Part shown: positions 23,414 through 35,002 of the stretch, piece after piece | Layout of the letters: every line of letters begins with the position of its first letter | Position numbering within the stretch: position 1 is the stretch's first letter | DNA from: Adiantum capillus-veneris | Lineage: Eukaryota > Streptophyta > Polypodiopsida > Polypodiales > Pteridaceae | NCBI GenBank assembly: GCA_014529385.2 | Contig: CM043955.1 | Coordinates: 143,849,640 to 143,913,639, forward strand | DNA length: 64,000 nucleotides | Direction: 5' to 3' | Position numbers and translations under genes: made by a program | Notes under the pieces: generated by a model | Databases searched by the model: none | Seen by the model: the letters and a program-made list of their open reading frames with translations, nothing else | What the model was told of the DNA's origin: nothing

Positions 23414-24102
23414 TATCTGCTGAGAATAACTACAAAATCAAAAAATTAGCACCATTGCAATCACATATAGCTATATGAAGGACACTATCGCCTTCAAACA
23501 TATCGGACGCATCATAGGACAATGCATCGATCTCTAGCTCAATTGATGTCACCTCAACTGATGACTGACAAAGTTGTGCATCCCCAGAGATACCATTGTC
23601 TGCGTGAACGTCACCACAAGACAAATGCACAACCTGGTCTCCATTCAGCTCATCTGTAAAAGAGACACGTCTCGTCTCTTGCTCCAAACATGCCTACAAA
23701 TACACAGAGACTACACCGCCTCATGCGTCAGAAATATGCAAAGGGTATACCAGAATACTCCTAGCACCTTTGGCTATCACCAATGATCCCCTATGCATCT
23801 CAAAAGTGACATGCCCGTCACATGCATACTCTCTAGCATTTGTCCTCATAGTAGCATTATGCATCTGCCTCTTCCGTTGCCTCATACCCAGAAGCAACAA
23901 CGTCTAATGTGCCTTGTGTGACCACAACGCCAACAACGGAAGTATCGGCAAGAACGAGATCGCCGTCTCTCAAAAGTCACCATAGTGGACTCACTATCAC
24001 ACATATCTGCAACCATAAGTGAATGGCCCAAGAATCAAAGTATGGCAAGAAAACCTGTGAAACTTGTGACTAGCAAAGTCTGTAGCCACACAAGCATACG
24101 TA
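23414..24102 (-). other. Interior of the non-autonomous element, right of its 3' LTR
   Basis: An acidic minus-strand open frame at 23430-23687 and a C-W-R-C-G-H-T-R-H-I-R-R-C-C stretch at 23891-23960 hint at gag remains. No complete domain. Confidence 0.35.
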
Positions 24103-24107
24103 ATCCT
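24103..24107. other. Target site duplication, left copy (atcct)
   Basis: The identical pentamer follows the right LTR at 29805-29809. Confidence 0.8.
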
Positions 24108-24320
24108 TGTAGAGTGCGCAGGTGATGGAGAAGGTAGGAAAGAAGACTATGCACACACACCAACACACATCGAGACACACACACACAATCGTTACCTTGC
24201 AGCAGCCATTCAACATGCTACTCTTCTCTACTTCTCTTTGAACTATTATCCAAAGTATATATACAACATAGTATAGTCAGTGTCCGGCCGCCCATAGCAC
24301 AATGGACATATTCTTTAACA
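24108..24320 (-). repeat. 3' LTR of the inverted copia
   Basis: 213 bp, TGTTAAAG start and CTACA end on the minus strand; polypurine tract at 24321-24334. Confidence 0.9.
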
Positions 24321-24476
24321 CTCCCCCTCAAGCTCAGAGTGAGCTTGCATATGATGGATTCCCAATGCTTCACGAAAGTAGCAAAACTTCTCCTCTCCAA
24401 GAGTTTTTGTGAATATATCCGCAACTTGATCATTTGTCTTCACATACACCAAATCAATCTCATTTGCCAAAACTTT

Positions 24477-24779
24477 TTATCTAATGAAGTGATAATGTAC
24501 CTCAATGTGTTTAGTGCGAGCATGGTAGACTGGATTCTTTGCCAACATGATGCTGCTAATATTGTCACAATATATAATGACGTTGTCAAGATAGTCAAAA
24601 CCAAAGTCTACCATAAGTACTCTCAACCATGACTCTTCACATGCTGCCAAAGCTGCTCCACGATATTCAGCTTCTGTACTTGATAATGCTACAGTTGATT
24701 GCTTCTTGCTACTCCAACTTATCATACCATTTCCAATGGAAAATGCATAACCACTTGTAGATCTTCTATCCATAAAATT
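24477..24779 (-). pseudogene. Copia RNase H C-terminal part
   Basis: Minus-strand reading N-F-M-D-R-R-S-T-S-G-Y-A-F, S-W-S-S-K-K-Q-S-T-V-A-L-S-S-T-E-A-E-Y (carrying the catalytic Glu) and H-I-E-V-H-Y-H-F-I-R is the standard copia RNase H end. It starts abruptly at 24779, where the inverted block begins. The preceding Asp-Trp-Ala-Gly motif is found on the other strand at the far end of that block (27565-27579). The sequence is otherwise undamaged. Confidence 0.85.
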
Positions 24780-27579
24780 GGTATTTAGATAGTGGTGCCA
24801 CAAATCATATGACATATCATGGTGAATGGTTTGACAGAAAAGAGAAATTAGAAGAGGATGAGTTTGTCGCTACAGGTGATGATACTATGCATCGGATTAC
24901 GCATGTTGGTTCAGTTCCATTGCTAGAAAAAGACGGGACATACAACACATTGGGAGATGTTCTATATGTGCCTTCAATCACAAAGAATTTAGCATCAATT
25001 GGACAGATGACAGATCAAGGGTTGCAAGTCCGTTTTAATCGTTATGGCTGCTTCAAAGAGGAGTTTCACAAAGGTAGACCATGCAAGATATTGGCACGTG
25101 GAAGAAAGAAAGGTCGCTTGTTCTCATTGGAAGCTGGAGATCCATGTTTACACAGTGGTATGTATGCAAACAAATCAGTCACTCAAGATGATTGGGCAGA
25201 GTTATGGCATAAGAGGATTGGTCATGTCAATTTTAGAAGACTAAAGCATATGCAATCAAATCAAATTGTACGTGGATTACCAAAGTTTGGCAGATTGAAT
25301 TTTGATCATGTTTGTGAAGCTTGTCAATTTGGAAAGCAATCTTGTTTACCATTTCCAAAGAGGGGGAGAATTAGCCAGAGTCCTTTGGAAATTGTTCATT
25401 TAGATATTTGGGGACCTTGTGATCATGCTACACCAAACGGTTGTCGATATTTTATCACATTCACGGATGATTACAGCAGAATGACATGGGTTTACTTTCT
25501 AAAGGCAAAGTCAGAGGCATTTGAGGTATTCTTGGAGTTCAAAGTTATGGTTGAAAAAGAGAATGGTTGTCAAATTAAATGCCTACGTACAGATGGAGAG
25601 GGAGAGTATATGTCACACAGTTTTGATGATGACTTACGTGAACAAGGCATAAGAAGACAGATTACTTGCAGATACACACCACAACAAAATGGAGTTGCTG
25701 AGAGAAAGAATAGAGTCATAGCAGAGATTGCAAGAGCCATGATGAATGAGATGAATATGCCATTAACATATTGGGCTGAAGCATTTCATACAGCAGTACA
25801 CATTATGAATCGAACACAACAGCTGCCGTTCATGAAATTTCACCTTATGAGAGACTTTATGGGATCAAGCCAACAGTTTCCTACATGAAAGTTTTTGGAT
25901 GTGTTTGCTATGTTCATGTGCCAAATGAAGTAAGAAAGAAGATGGAGCCAAAGGCAGTGAAGTGTATATTCTTGGGCTATCCAGTTGAAAAGAAAGGTTA
26001 CAAGTGCTATGATCCTACAACAAGACAAGTTTATGTCAGTAGAGATGTCAGATTTTGTGAGCATGAACCATGGTATAAACCAAAGCTAGTGATGATAGAA
26101 GATGAGTATGAAGAGCAAGAGAATGTGCGTCATGTTGTTGATAAGCCGGGACCATCAACAAGAACTATTTCAGGACCACATATGGAAGAGGAGAGTACAG
26201 GAAGTGTCAACCCGTGGAGTGGTCGTTTGCGAGATAAGAAGCAAGACGAGAAAGGCAAGAAGAAAGTGGTTGAATAGAGTTCTGGAGATGAAAGTCTCAA
26301 TGAAGAGCATGGTTTACCACATTTGAGGACACCTGGCAGTAAGCATATTGAAAAATATGTACCCCTATATGCAAGAGTTGAAGAGAAGAGTGCACCACAG
26401 TTGAGAAGATCAGAGAGGGTGCATTATCCAATTGACAGATTGACATACAACGGTTACATGCGTACACATTATGCATACATTGTTTCACGTGTGCAACATA
26501 AAGAGCCTACATGTTGTCAAGAGGCAATTGGAAAATCAGAATGGGAGTTAGCTATGGATGATGAGATGGATCCTCTTGTGAAGAATGACACTTGGGATTT
26601 GGTTCGCTTGCCAAGTGGAAAGAAAGCAATTGGTTCAAAATGGGTATACAAAGTCAAGTGCAAGTCAGATGGTAGTGTGGAAAGATACAAAGCGAGGCTT
26701 GTTGCTAAAGGTTATGCACAAAAAAAAGGTCTTGATTATGATGAGACATTTAGTCCAGTTGCAAAGATGACAACAGTCAGATTGGTGATAGCAATGGCAA
26801 GTATGTTCGGTTGGAAGTTACGGCAAATGGATGTCGATAATGCATTCTTGAATGGTGACTTGGAAGAAGAAGTTTATATGATACAGCCAGAGGGTTATCA
26901 ACATCCAGAGTTTCCATATTATGTGTGTAAGTTGAAAAAAGCATTGTATGGTTTGAAGCAAGCATCTAGAGCTTGGTGTGAAGAGATAACCAGATTCTTG
27001 AAGAAGATTGGATTTAAACAGTCTACTGCTGAGTACTCATTGTTTTTGAAGCATGTTGATGGACAGATCGTCGTCGTTGTTATCTATGTTGATGACTTGA
27101 TTCTCACTGGAAGTCACGATGAGCAAATTCTGCATGTCAAGAAGAGTTTGTTGAGAGAATTCAACATGAAGGACCTTGGTGAGTTGAGATACTTCTTGGG
27201 AATTGAAATTGTCAACACTTTATCAGGAATTTGGATGATACAAAGACAATACGCGTTGGATATGCTTGAGAAGTATGGAATGACAGCGTGCAAACCGGTC
27301 GATACACCTCTTGATCAAAATGTGAAGTTATTTGATGATGGACATTACATTGAGGATGTCACTATGTACCGCAAGATGGTTGGAAGCCTTATTTACTTGA
27401 CAATAACAAGGCCAGATTTGAGTTATGCAGTGGGTGTTGTGAGTCAATTCATGCAAAAGTCATCTTGATGCAGTGAGACGGATTATGAGATATGTGAAAG
27501 CCACTGTCAGTTATGGAATGTTTTATGAAAAGAATGGGAAGCCTTGTCTTTATGGTTACACATATGCAGATTGGGCAGG
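24780..27579 (+). pseudogene. Inverted copia protease-integrase-RT block
   Basis: Plus-strand order. Protease active site D-S-G-A-T-N-H-M at about 24788. GAG-pre-integrase with the H-x(3)-H/C-x(2)-C knuckle at 25200-25340. Integrase core starting H-L-D-I-W-G-P-C (25400) with D-D-Y-S-R-M and Y-T-P-Q-Q-N-G-V-A-E-R-K (catalytic Glu). Then RT with S-K-W-V-Y-K, K-A-R-L-V-A-K-G, L-R-Q-M-D-V-D-N-A-F-L-N-G and Y-V-D-D-L (27088). Three lesions: a frame change at about 25885, a stop at 26275-26277 and a frame change near 27468. Protein parts are otherwise well kept, which fits a recent insertion. Confidence 0.9.
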
Positions 27580-28692
27580 AATCATCTGTATGATGTGGCT
27601 CCACCATGCTTCCAACAACATGCTCCATAGGAAATAAATGTCCACTTGATCTATTGTCATCTATATTTTGATCATGAGGATTGTATCCAACAAAGTTTCC
27701 TCCATGTCTGCCATAACCTTGGCCTCTTCCACCACGATCACGATTTTGATTTAGCCTTGTGTAACATTCTCTTTCAAAGTGACTATAAATGCCACATCTG
27801 TTACAATATCCATCTCTTTGAGGATGTACAAATCGTCCACCTCTTCATCCACGAGGTCGGGCTCTCCCCCTACCTGTTTGGCTGTAATCATTGTAACTTT
27901 GACTTTGTTGGTTTTGCCATTGACTTCTTCCAGCATTGTTTCCATGACCATAGTTTCCTCTTCCATCTCTATTGTTTCCACGACCTCTAGTGTAAAATAC
28001 ATAATCTCTGGAATTGTTATTTGATGTAGAAGGACCTGACTTGCCTAACTTCACCTCTTCTTGCAAACAAGGTTTACTAACTCTTCAAAATCAGGCATGT
28101 GTCCTCAAACAGATATAGATGTATCCAATGACTTGTATTCCGGTCCCAAACCATTCAATGTCACTGAAACTAAGTCATCATCTGGAACTTCAACATTAAT
28201 GCTCGCAAGATCTTCCTGTATTTGCTTTATCTCTATCACATAATCTGATATGGATCTATTTCCTCTCCATACACAATGTAACCTTTGCTTCAAGTGAACT
28301 TTTCGTGGTTCTGTATTGGAGCTGTTCATTCTTGATAGTATCTCCCATGCTTCCTTTGGAGATTGAGCCTTCTTCACATGTGGTATAAAGAAGTCACTAA
28401 TGCATAGTGAAATCCAACGCATCACTTTCCTTGAATTCTCGATCCACTTCTTGTAAGCTTCTATTCTTGCTTGCCATGTTTTATGTGGTTCAACATTCTC
28501 TCTGTTTGGTTCCAAACCAACCTCGGGACACTCTTGTTCACCTGTAATGTAATCCCATAAACCTTTGCCCATGATAAAGTTATCCATCCTGTAAGACCAT
28601 ATGCTGTAGTTCTCTATGGTCAGCTTCTCTCCAACAATGTGTGTGACTTGAGTTGAACTTTCTACCATCTTCACTCTCTTAATTTCTTCCAA
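27580..28692 (-). pseudogene. Copia gag (UBN2-type) with zinc knuckle
   Basis: A 195-residue open frame from 28692 starts with charged residues. It then shows L-T-I-E-N-Y-S-I-W-S-Y-R-M, W-D-Y-I-T-G, A-W-E-I-L-S-R-M and Y-V-I-E-I-K-Q-I, the usual copia gag order. After a TGA near 28102 and one frame change near 28066 come an Arg/Gly-rich segment and a CCHC knuckle (Y-C-N-R-C-G-I-Y-S-H-F-E-R-E-C) near 27770-27810. Gag forms virus-like particles and packages element RNA. The region stops at 27580, where the inverted block begins. Confidence 0.85.
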
Positions 28693-29557
28693 AGGATTTT
28701 GACAAAATTTCGGCAGAGTTTCGTTTGTATTTGGACAATATCTTAAGTGACAATCTCAACCAAAGTGCTCATAAACATTGACAGAAAATCTCTCACTGCC
28801 AAGGGAAAATCCACTGACTCACTTTGCCACAGACTGACTCAATGCTATGCATAAATACTCTAAAACAATGTCCACATGGACCTGTATGCAAATGCAATCC
28901 ATACGTTGTCATGTACCACATATCCATACATCCACCTTCTTCCCATAGTCGTAAACGATATATGAGGTCTTTCGCGGAGCCAGTCGGGGGTTCGCTCCAG
29001 TACCTAATCCACCTTGCCAAGGTACCAAAGCTCCCAAGGCAAGGCTTCAAAAAACCTCACTCGACCCTCACAAAGGCTGCAGTTTTCCAAAATACATTAA
29101 CCGCATATCCATACATAACCACAAAGTACTCAATCCGACAATATAACCGCCTCAACTTCTTCCCACAACCTTTCATACATAGGCGACTGTCCATAACGGA
29201 CCCACAACAACCAAACATAATCTTTGATAACACAATATCATGATGCAAAAGCTCTATGTCGCTCTCCAAAACCTGTGTAAATGCTGAATTCTTCACCTGT
29301 AACTTGTAAATCTACTGCCGAGTGCAAAACTAGAAATCTCTTATGCTTGTGTGAGCTAGCTGTTTGCTGTAGAAAATTGTAGATTTTGGAAAATCTGAGT
29401 ATGCCAATGCGTCCGGAATGCCCAAAAACATAAAGATAGACTCCTGGATCACTGTATTCCGAGTTCGGGTGAGGAAGTTAGGACCAAAAAACCTCTCTTT
29501 TATGTTGTTTTCCAGAGCTGCGGAAATCTATGTATTGACTGTAGCTCCTTAAACTGA
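28693..29557 (-). other. Untranslated leader of the inverted copia
   Basis: 865 bp between primer site and gag, unusually long for copia. No coding or repeat signature. Confidence 0.5.
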
Positions 29558-29569
29558 GCTCTGATACCA
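29558..29569 (-). other. Primer binding site, initiator Met tRNA
   Basis: The plus strand reads gctctgatacca, a perfect 12-base match to the tRNA 3' end; three bases from the LTR. Confidence 0.85.
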
Positions 29570-29572
29570 CTT

Positions 29573-29804
29573 TGTAGAGTGCGCAGGTGATGGAGAAGGT
29601 AGGACAGAAGACTATGCACACACACCAACACACATCGAGACACACACACACACAATCGTTACCCTGCAGAGCAGCCATTCAACATGCTGCTCTTCTCTAC
29701 TTCTCTTTGAACTATTATCCAAAGTATATTTACAACATAGTATAGTCAGTGTCCGGCCGCCCATAGCACAATGGATATATTCTTTAACATCATATTCTTT
29801 AACA
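29573..29804 (-). repeat. 5' LTR of the inverted copia
   Basis: Equal to the left LTR except for scattered bases and a 15-bp duplication of the terminal catattctttaaca block (29775-29804). The target duplication atcct follows at 29805-29809. Confidence 0.9.
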
Positions 29805-29809
29805 ATCCT

Positions 29810-30919
29810 CACTCCTACGAGAGTGGGTACAAGAACACCAAACTATGTCCAAACTGACAAAACCTGTCAATGTGAGAGCCAAGCTCAATCACAAACTATG
29901 GCGAGTAAAATCCACCCACTATCCCACAAAAGCATACACAAAGCAAAAGCTCAAGACACTTGATGTGTCGAAACTGGTATGCAAGCCAAAATACTGCAAA
30001 AGATGTCCTCAATTGCAAATGGCAACACTTGCGGGGTACTAGACTCAACCTGAGCTGGGAGACAAAGCTGGAAGCTCCAAATGGCCAAGCACTCACAGCT
30101 CAAGACAAAAAATGCAGAGTGAAACACGCTTGCGATGTACCACCCAAAAGGGAAAACACTGCACACAAATCGTAAGTGCTACAAGCAATCGCAATCTCAA
30201 TCACACCAACGATGTGCATAAAACTACCGAGAAAATTTCACCAGAGTTTCGTCAGCAAAACGGCTACAAAACCAGTAACCAAAGTGACTGCACGCTCAAA
30301 ACCATGAGTAACCAAAGTGCATCAAACCACACTCCAAATGCATGCACCAATCTCCACACTTTGCAAACACGTGCAAATCTATTACACAAATACCTGCTCT
30401 ACCTGTGACTGCCAAAAAAACATGCTCGAGGCATACATTGCCGAGCTCAAGCTGCAATCACATGAGTCTCCATGAGTATCAAATTACATAAGGCATACAT
30501 CGTGTCCTCAAATTTTCGAACACCCTGCAGCCGGTCAGCCCATATCTTCCAAACCTTTCAGAATTTGCAGAAACTTCCTTTTGCAAAATTGTAGAACACG
30601 CAAAATCGGTCGAGAGTGGAGGGAATGGATCTGAAATGTATTGCTTTTTCAGGTCAAAACATATTTGTAATACAAATATGCAACTGTGTACCCTAGACGT
30701 GCAGGCTGTCTGAGTGATGTATCTCAAAATTGGTAAAGATTTTGAGAAAACTTTCTTCTGCAAAGTTGAAGAGGACAAAAAACCAATCAAGAATCGAGGG
30801 AATTGGCTTGAATGAAGAAATTTTGATAGGCCAAAATAGATATGCAAAAACGTGCTGTAGCTTTTGCTATTTCTCTGCCTGCTTCCCCATTGAGCTCCAA
30901 TGGTGCTCCCAATCCCTGA
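29810..30919 (-). other. Leader side of the non-autonomous element
   Basis: No domain seen. Two diverged copies of a block (about 30540-30690 and 30730-30860) share words such as gagggaat and aggtcaaaa/ggccaaaa. Confidence 0.4.
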
Positions 30920-30931
30920 GCTCTGATACCA
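30920..30931 (-). other. Primer binding site, initiator Met tRNA
   Basis: Perfect gctctgatacca on the plus strand, next to the LTR that starts at 30934. Confidence 0.85.
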
Positions 30932-30933
30932 AT

Positions 30934-30957
30934 TGTGAGTGCGCAAATCGGTGTGCG

Positions 30958-30988
<31 letters not shown>

Positions 30989-31156
30989 CAAGATGTGGAT
31001 GGAGCTCCCAAATCTCACTGTATGAGCACAATGTGAGAATGAGTGAGAGCTCTTTATTCTTTGTATGTATAAGAATAAGGAGATAAATGTGAGCGGACAG
31101 ACACTAGCAGACATACACGGGCAAAGCACGGTGAGGCACACCGCCTCTACCTAACA
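30934..31156 (-). repeat. 5' LTR of the non-autonomous element
   Basis: Starts TGTTAGGTAGAGG on the minus strand and ends CACTCACA; contains (AG)n at about 30958-30985. Confidence 0.7.
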
Positions 31157-31409
31157 TTGTGATACCAGATGAAGGAGAGGAGCCGGGAGGACAACGAAAG
31201 CGGAAGATGCACACACACACTCACCACCATAGCCACACACACATGTTGGAGGGGGAGACCCAAGACGTATTGTGCATCCCCTTTCTTTCTTCTCTATCTT
31301 ATGCACTAAGGCACAATACTCATTGTACTTAGTGTTAGTGTCTCGCACAAGTGTATAGTTGTACACTTAGGGTTAGTAGCAGTTATTATTAGTGGGCGGT
31401 CGGTCACAT
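31157..31409 (-). repeat. Probable fragment of a further LTR
   Basis: Begins with a tgatacca word (a partial primer site). It runs to a cctaaca end at 31425, which on the minus strand would be an LTR start TGTTAGG. Confidence 0.4.
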
Positions 31410-31571
31410 GGCCATTAAACCTAACAATAGCATGTACCCCAAAACATGAATGCAAGAGCTCATGGCCATTAAACCTAACAATAGCATGTACCCCAAAACA
31501 TGAATGCAAGAGCTCATGGCCATTAAACCTAACAATAGCATGTACCCCAAAACATGAATGCAAGAGCTCAT
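31410..31571. repeat. Three perfect 54-bp tandem repeats
   Basis: Units start at 31410, 31464 and 31518 with ggccattaaacc and are identical. The period is a multiple of three, so an 18-residue peptide repeats in a minus-strand frame. I see no sign that it is translated. Confidence 0.95.
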
Positions 31572-32690
31572 GAGTTAGCATAATAGGTGTTCACAAAAGG
31601 ATGTGCATTAGAGAGCCAAGATATCTTGGAAGGGAGTCCTTGAAGAAGAGCACGTGTTGCAAATGGGTTTTGCAAGAAAGGGATTGGCATCTCAATAAAG
31701 GCATGCGATCACACGAAGGGCTACAAGATATGTCTTGATTGAAGAGTACGTTTATCACAAGGGGACTGATGGTTTATGAGAAGAGTTGGTGAAATTTTTA
31801 ATTGCTTAAAAGCTTTGCCATGAGGAAGGATGGGGATGTCATTTTCGGGTGGAAATTACAAGGAGGAAAGTATTGATTGCTCAGCTTATGTAGCCAAGTA
31901 TAAATACAGATGTTGTGCATTGATGTAGGAGCTGTCATGATTGCCAAATGTATCAAAAGAGAAAGTTGATCCTTGAGCATTTGAGGCATATTGTAAGCTA
32001 TGGACCTTTTGGTCCTCTTCTAGGCACAAAGAATGGGACGCACTACATACTTAGTGCAGTGGATTATATAGCGACACGGTCAGAACAAAAGGCTAGTAGA
32101 GGAGCTACAAGCAAAGATGTATGCAACTTTATCTTTGCTTGCAATGTTGTAGATTTGGAGTGCCATTGGAGCTTGTAAGCGATTGAAGAAAAGAGTCTAG
32201 AAATGATGTTATCACTAAATTGGTGGAGAAATTTGAGATTGAACACAGGTATGCTACTCCTTACCATCAACAATGCAATGGGTTGGTAGAGGCATTCAAT
32301 GGAGTTCTACAAAATATATTGTTCAAGCTTGTGGAAGAGCATCCAAAATATTGTGATATGTATTTGGAGAGGGCATGTGGGCATGTAGAGTGACTCGAAA
32401 ATCAGTCATATGTTTCATTCCATTCCATTTTGTTTATGGAAAAAATATGTTATGCTAGTTAATGCGATGCTTCCTTCATTGAAGTTCATTTTGAAGCATA
32501 GTTTGATTGAGAAGGAGCACATAAAGGAGAGATTGGCATCTATGCATAGCCTCTTGTTGGATAGGGAAAGTTCTATTAGGTACTATGAGGACTTGGAAAA
32601 AAAGAAGGGGACACATTTTATATTTGGTGCTACTATGACACACACGAGGAGGCTTGTTTTGGGCATGTGACACAACCGCACCACCACAAG
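31572..32690 (+). pseudogene. Ty3/gypsy integrase, continuation of the split element
   Basis: Plus-strand frames give a I-E-E-Y-V-Y-H-K-G linker, then C-H-D-C-Q-M-Y (zinc-binding end). The catalytic core follows with Y-I-L-S-A-V-D-Y, E-F-E-I-E-H-R-Y-A-T-P-Y-H-P-Q and G-L-V-E-A-F-N (catalytic Glu). A C-R-V-T-R-K-S end and a tail of F-H-F-V-Y-G-K come last. Stops and shifts occur throughout. It matches the gypsy RNase H at 22019-23211 in strand and decay level, so the two are probably one element. Confidence 0.75.
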
Positions 32691-34793
32691 TGAGAACCCT
32701 CTCTAGTTTGGAAGTTTACGCTTTGACCTCACTGCTTACATAATTAGAAGACTCTCTCCCATTTTATAGAAGAAGCCTTTGCTGCACATTTTGTATCCAA
32801 TTGATATCCAACTTTTGCATCCACTCACTAGCCACATTTCTAGTCCACTTTGTACTCATTTGCATTATTAGTCTAGTCATGATTTGCCATTTTTATTAGT
32901 ATGAACTTCTCTCTTTAATCTCTTGTCACTAAAACACTAATCACATAATGAATGGTTCATTAGCGTGTCTGCCATAGCGCAATTTCCCTTTCAGTTAGCT
33001 GATCAACTTCATCTTCTAGATACTTTAGGCACACCTTGTGGGGTTTTTTCATTCTAGGGCCTGTACTTTTCATTGATTTTTGAATACCCCTGGCAAAGAT
33101 GTCCCAAGATTTAGGGTTTGCCTTTGTTGACATCTCTATTGAGCTTCCTCAAAGCTTTTTTGGATAGGCTTTTAAGGAGAAGGTCTTTGAAGAGGTGATC
33201 ACCCGTGATAAGTAGCTTCTTCGATCCTTTAGGGTGTTGCCCTTTCCCTTTAGCTTCTCTGAGATTTATGCAAAGCAACAGGTGATATGGAAGGCATTGA
33301 GAGGTCACCATCTTCATCTTAAGAAGCAAAAAAATCTAGTTAGCTTGGTGAGAATAGTAGCACTTGTCAAGCCGAGAAGTCGTGCGGACATATTGCAGAC
33401 TAGTGTACGTAAAGCGAGGCATGCTATTCCATAAGCGAGATGTCTATTTTCTGTCTTGAAGTGATGTGCATAAGTGGAAGTAGTTGCCCCACTCTTGTTA
33501 CATCCATGTTTGGCATGATGGTGTTGTCCCTAGTGTTCAGTAATCAAGTCCCTCTAGTCCAACGTGAGTCCTAAGCTGTTGTATGATCACCCCCCCTGTA
33601 TGAGGCGTTGGAGTTGATTCATCTTGTCGAGTCCATTCTCAGCCCAAAATTGTAAAAAGATGGGCAATATATTCCAACTCACTCTCTTTGAGTGAGTGTT
33701 ACTGTTAAAAAAATGAGTGCAAAAGTGAAGAGAATTATTTTGGTTCTTTAAACCTCAAGATTTAGCATTAAATCCCAAAGCTTGTCTTTTCTCTCATGTG
33801 AAACATAGATGTACCATCAGTTTGATGACAATAACATATAGAAACATTGCCAAAACAATTGTCCTTTATAGTGGAAAAAGTGTATGAAAGAGCTTATGGT
33901 GGATAAAGTAATGTGGCATTCATGGTAGTGTGAGCACCATGAATAAGTAAGCATTCATGGTAGTGTGAGCACCATGGCATCAATTAACAAGTAAATTAGA
34001 TATAGTGAGAGAGCACAATGTGGAAATGATAATAACTTGCTTTGTTTATTAGAAATATGAGAGACTACAAGTTTAGCAAGATGACCTTATATAGGCACAA
34101 GATGGGAGGTGGTAATGAATGCAGGAAAGTGATAGGCACCACATGTGCAAAAAGGTCAAGTAGCATGTGACTATAATTGTGTAGCGTGTGTGCATAGTAA
34201 AGAAGCATGTGTTACGGAAATCTATGTAGTAGTATGCATGCATGCACATAAGGGTTTAGGGGTTGGTCATATATTACGAGTCTTACGATACATTGAGCGA
34301 AATTTACCGAGCGAATGGTAAAACTGAGCAAGAACCACCAGAAAGAATGCAATTGAACACTACCCTATGTCCGTGCTTAGGGGAGGGATCTATGGTTGCA
34401 ACACATCGAGTGTCTGGTTTAATTAAATAATTTTTGTTCAAACTCTACCATATGAGTTGACAATGGGTCACTCTACTAGCACAAATGTAGCCACACCACT
34501 TACTAACACTCTCTCTTCTTGATTTTTCATGGAGCTATGACAATCAAACATCACATACATTCCCTATGACTCTCCTCCAAGGCTCTTATGGTCATAATAT
34601 TGTACCACTGCTATGTACTAGTGCTTTTTGAAAAAATCATCTTTAAGATATTATCTCTAGCTTAAAAGTCAAAAGCCAAACTAGATTTCGATAAGAAAAT
34701 TGGTTTTAAAGATGAATGAAATTAAATTTATACTCTTTTTCTCGATAACTGAAAAGTAGTTGCACTAGATGGTTGTGTGCCAACCCGATGAGG

Positions 34794-34825
<32 letters not shown>

Positions 34826-35002
34826 AAAAACAAAGTCACTCTATTGTGGAGACATCCTGGTATACATGAGAGGAGACATGAGTAGGTACCCAATAATATA
34901 TGTGGGACTTACTGGTAGAAACAGATGCCAAAAAACATTATTAAACCCCACTCTGGATCAATTAGTCTAAACCACATTATACCATTGGTTTAATACAAAT
35001 TA
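32691..35002. other. Unassigned sequence
   Basis: No convincing gene. Includes a dispersed repeat (33880-34165), a short (CT)n at about 34795-34824, and an open plus-strand stretch near 33100-33430 without a recognised domain. Confidence 0.4.
33880..34165. repeat. Dispersed repeat, copy 1
   Basis: Shares about 260 bp with 60740-61000 in the same orientation, including ggcatcaattaacaagtaaa, accttatatagg and aggcaccacatgtg. A local duplication of the catggtagtgtgagc block is unique to this copy. A minus-strand TATA-like word suggests an LTR piece. Confidence 0.75.

Larger units (their letters stand above)
24108..29804 (-). mobile_element. Young Ty1/copia element with an inverted pol segment
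   Basis: LTRs at 24108-24320 and 29573-29804 are almost identical, and the pentamer atcct flanks both outer sides. The primer site matches initiator Met tRNA exactly (29558-29569), and the polypurine tract reads gcttgagggggag on the minus strand. Gag (28692 to about 27600) and the RNase H end (24779-24477) lie on the minus strand, but 24780-27579, holding protease, integrase and RT, lies on the plus strand. Both joins fall inside conserved motifs that are completed on the other side, so the element was once collinear. Confidence 0.9.
23212..31156 (-). mobile_element. Non-autonomous LTR element split by a nested copia
   Basis: LTR copies at 23212-23413 and 30934-31156 share tgtgagtgcgcaaa, an (AG)n, a tacacaagatgtgg-like block and a gagctcttattctttg-like block. 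A perfect initiator Met primer site (30920-30931) adjoins the right LTR. After removing the nested copia, the interior is about 1.8 kb. It shows only a possible CCHC knuckle on the minus strand near 23891-23960 and no pol. The element lies inside the gypsy pol fragment, which it separates from its integrase. Confidence 0.7.

Noticed and set aside
27646-28024. Plus-strand His/Cys/Phe-rich frames
   Set aside because: They are antisense shadows of the copia gag zinc-knuckle and Gly/Arg-rich region.
29558-29569. tRNA gene fragments at the gctctgatacca sites
   Set aside because: Only 12 bases match the tRNA 3' end and each lies next to an LTR, so they are primer binding sites, not tRNA genes.
30479-31141. 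220-codon minus-strand open frame
   Set aside because: It crosses an LTR, a primer site and an (AG)n; the amino-acid content is low-complexity and no domain is seen.
31410-31571. CRISPR-like array
   Set aside because: The three units are in direct contact without spacers, and the genome is a plant.
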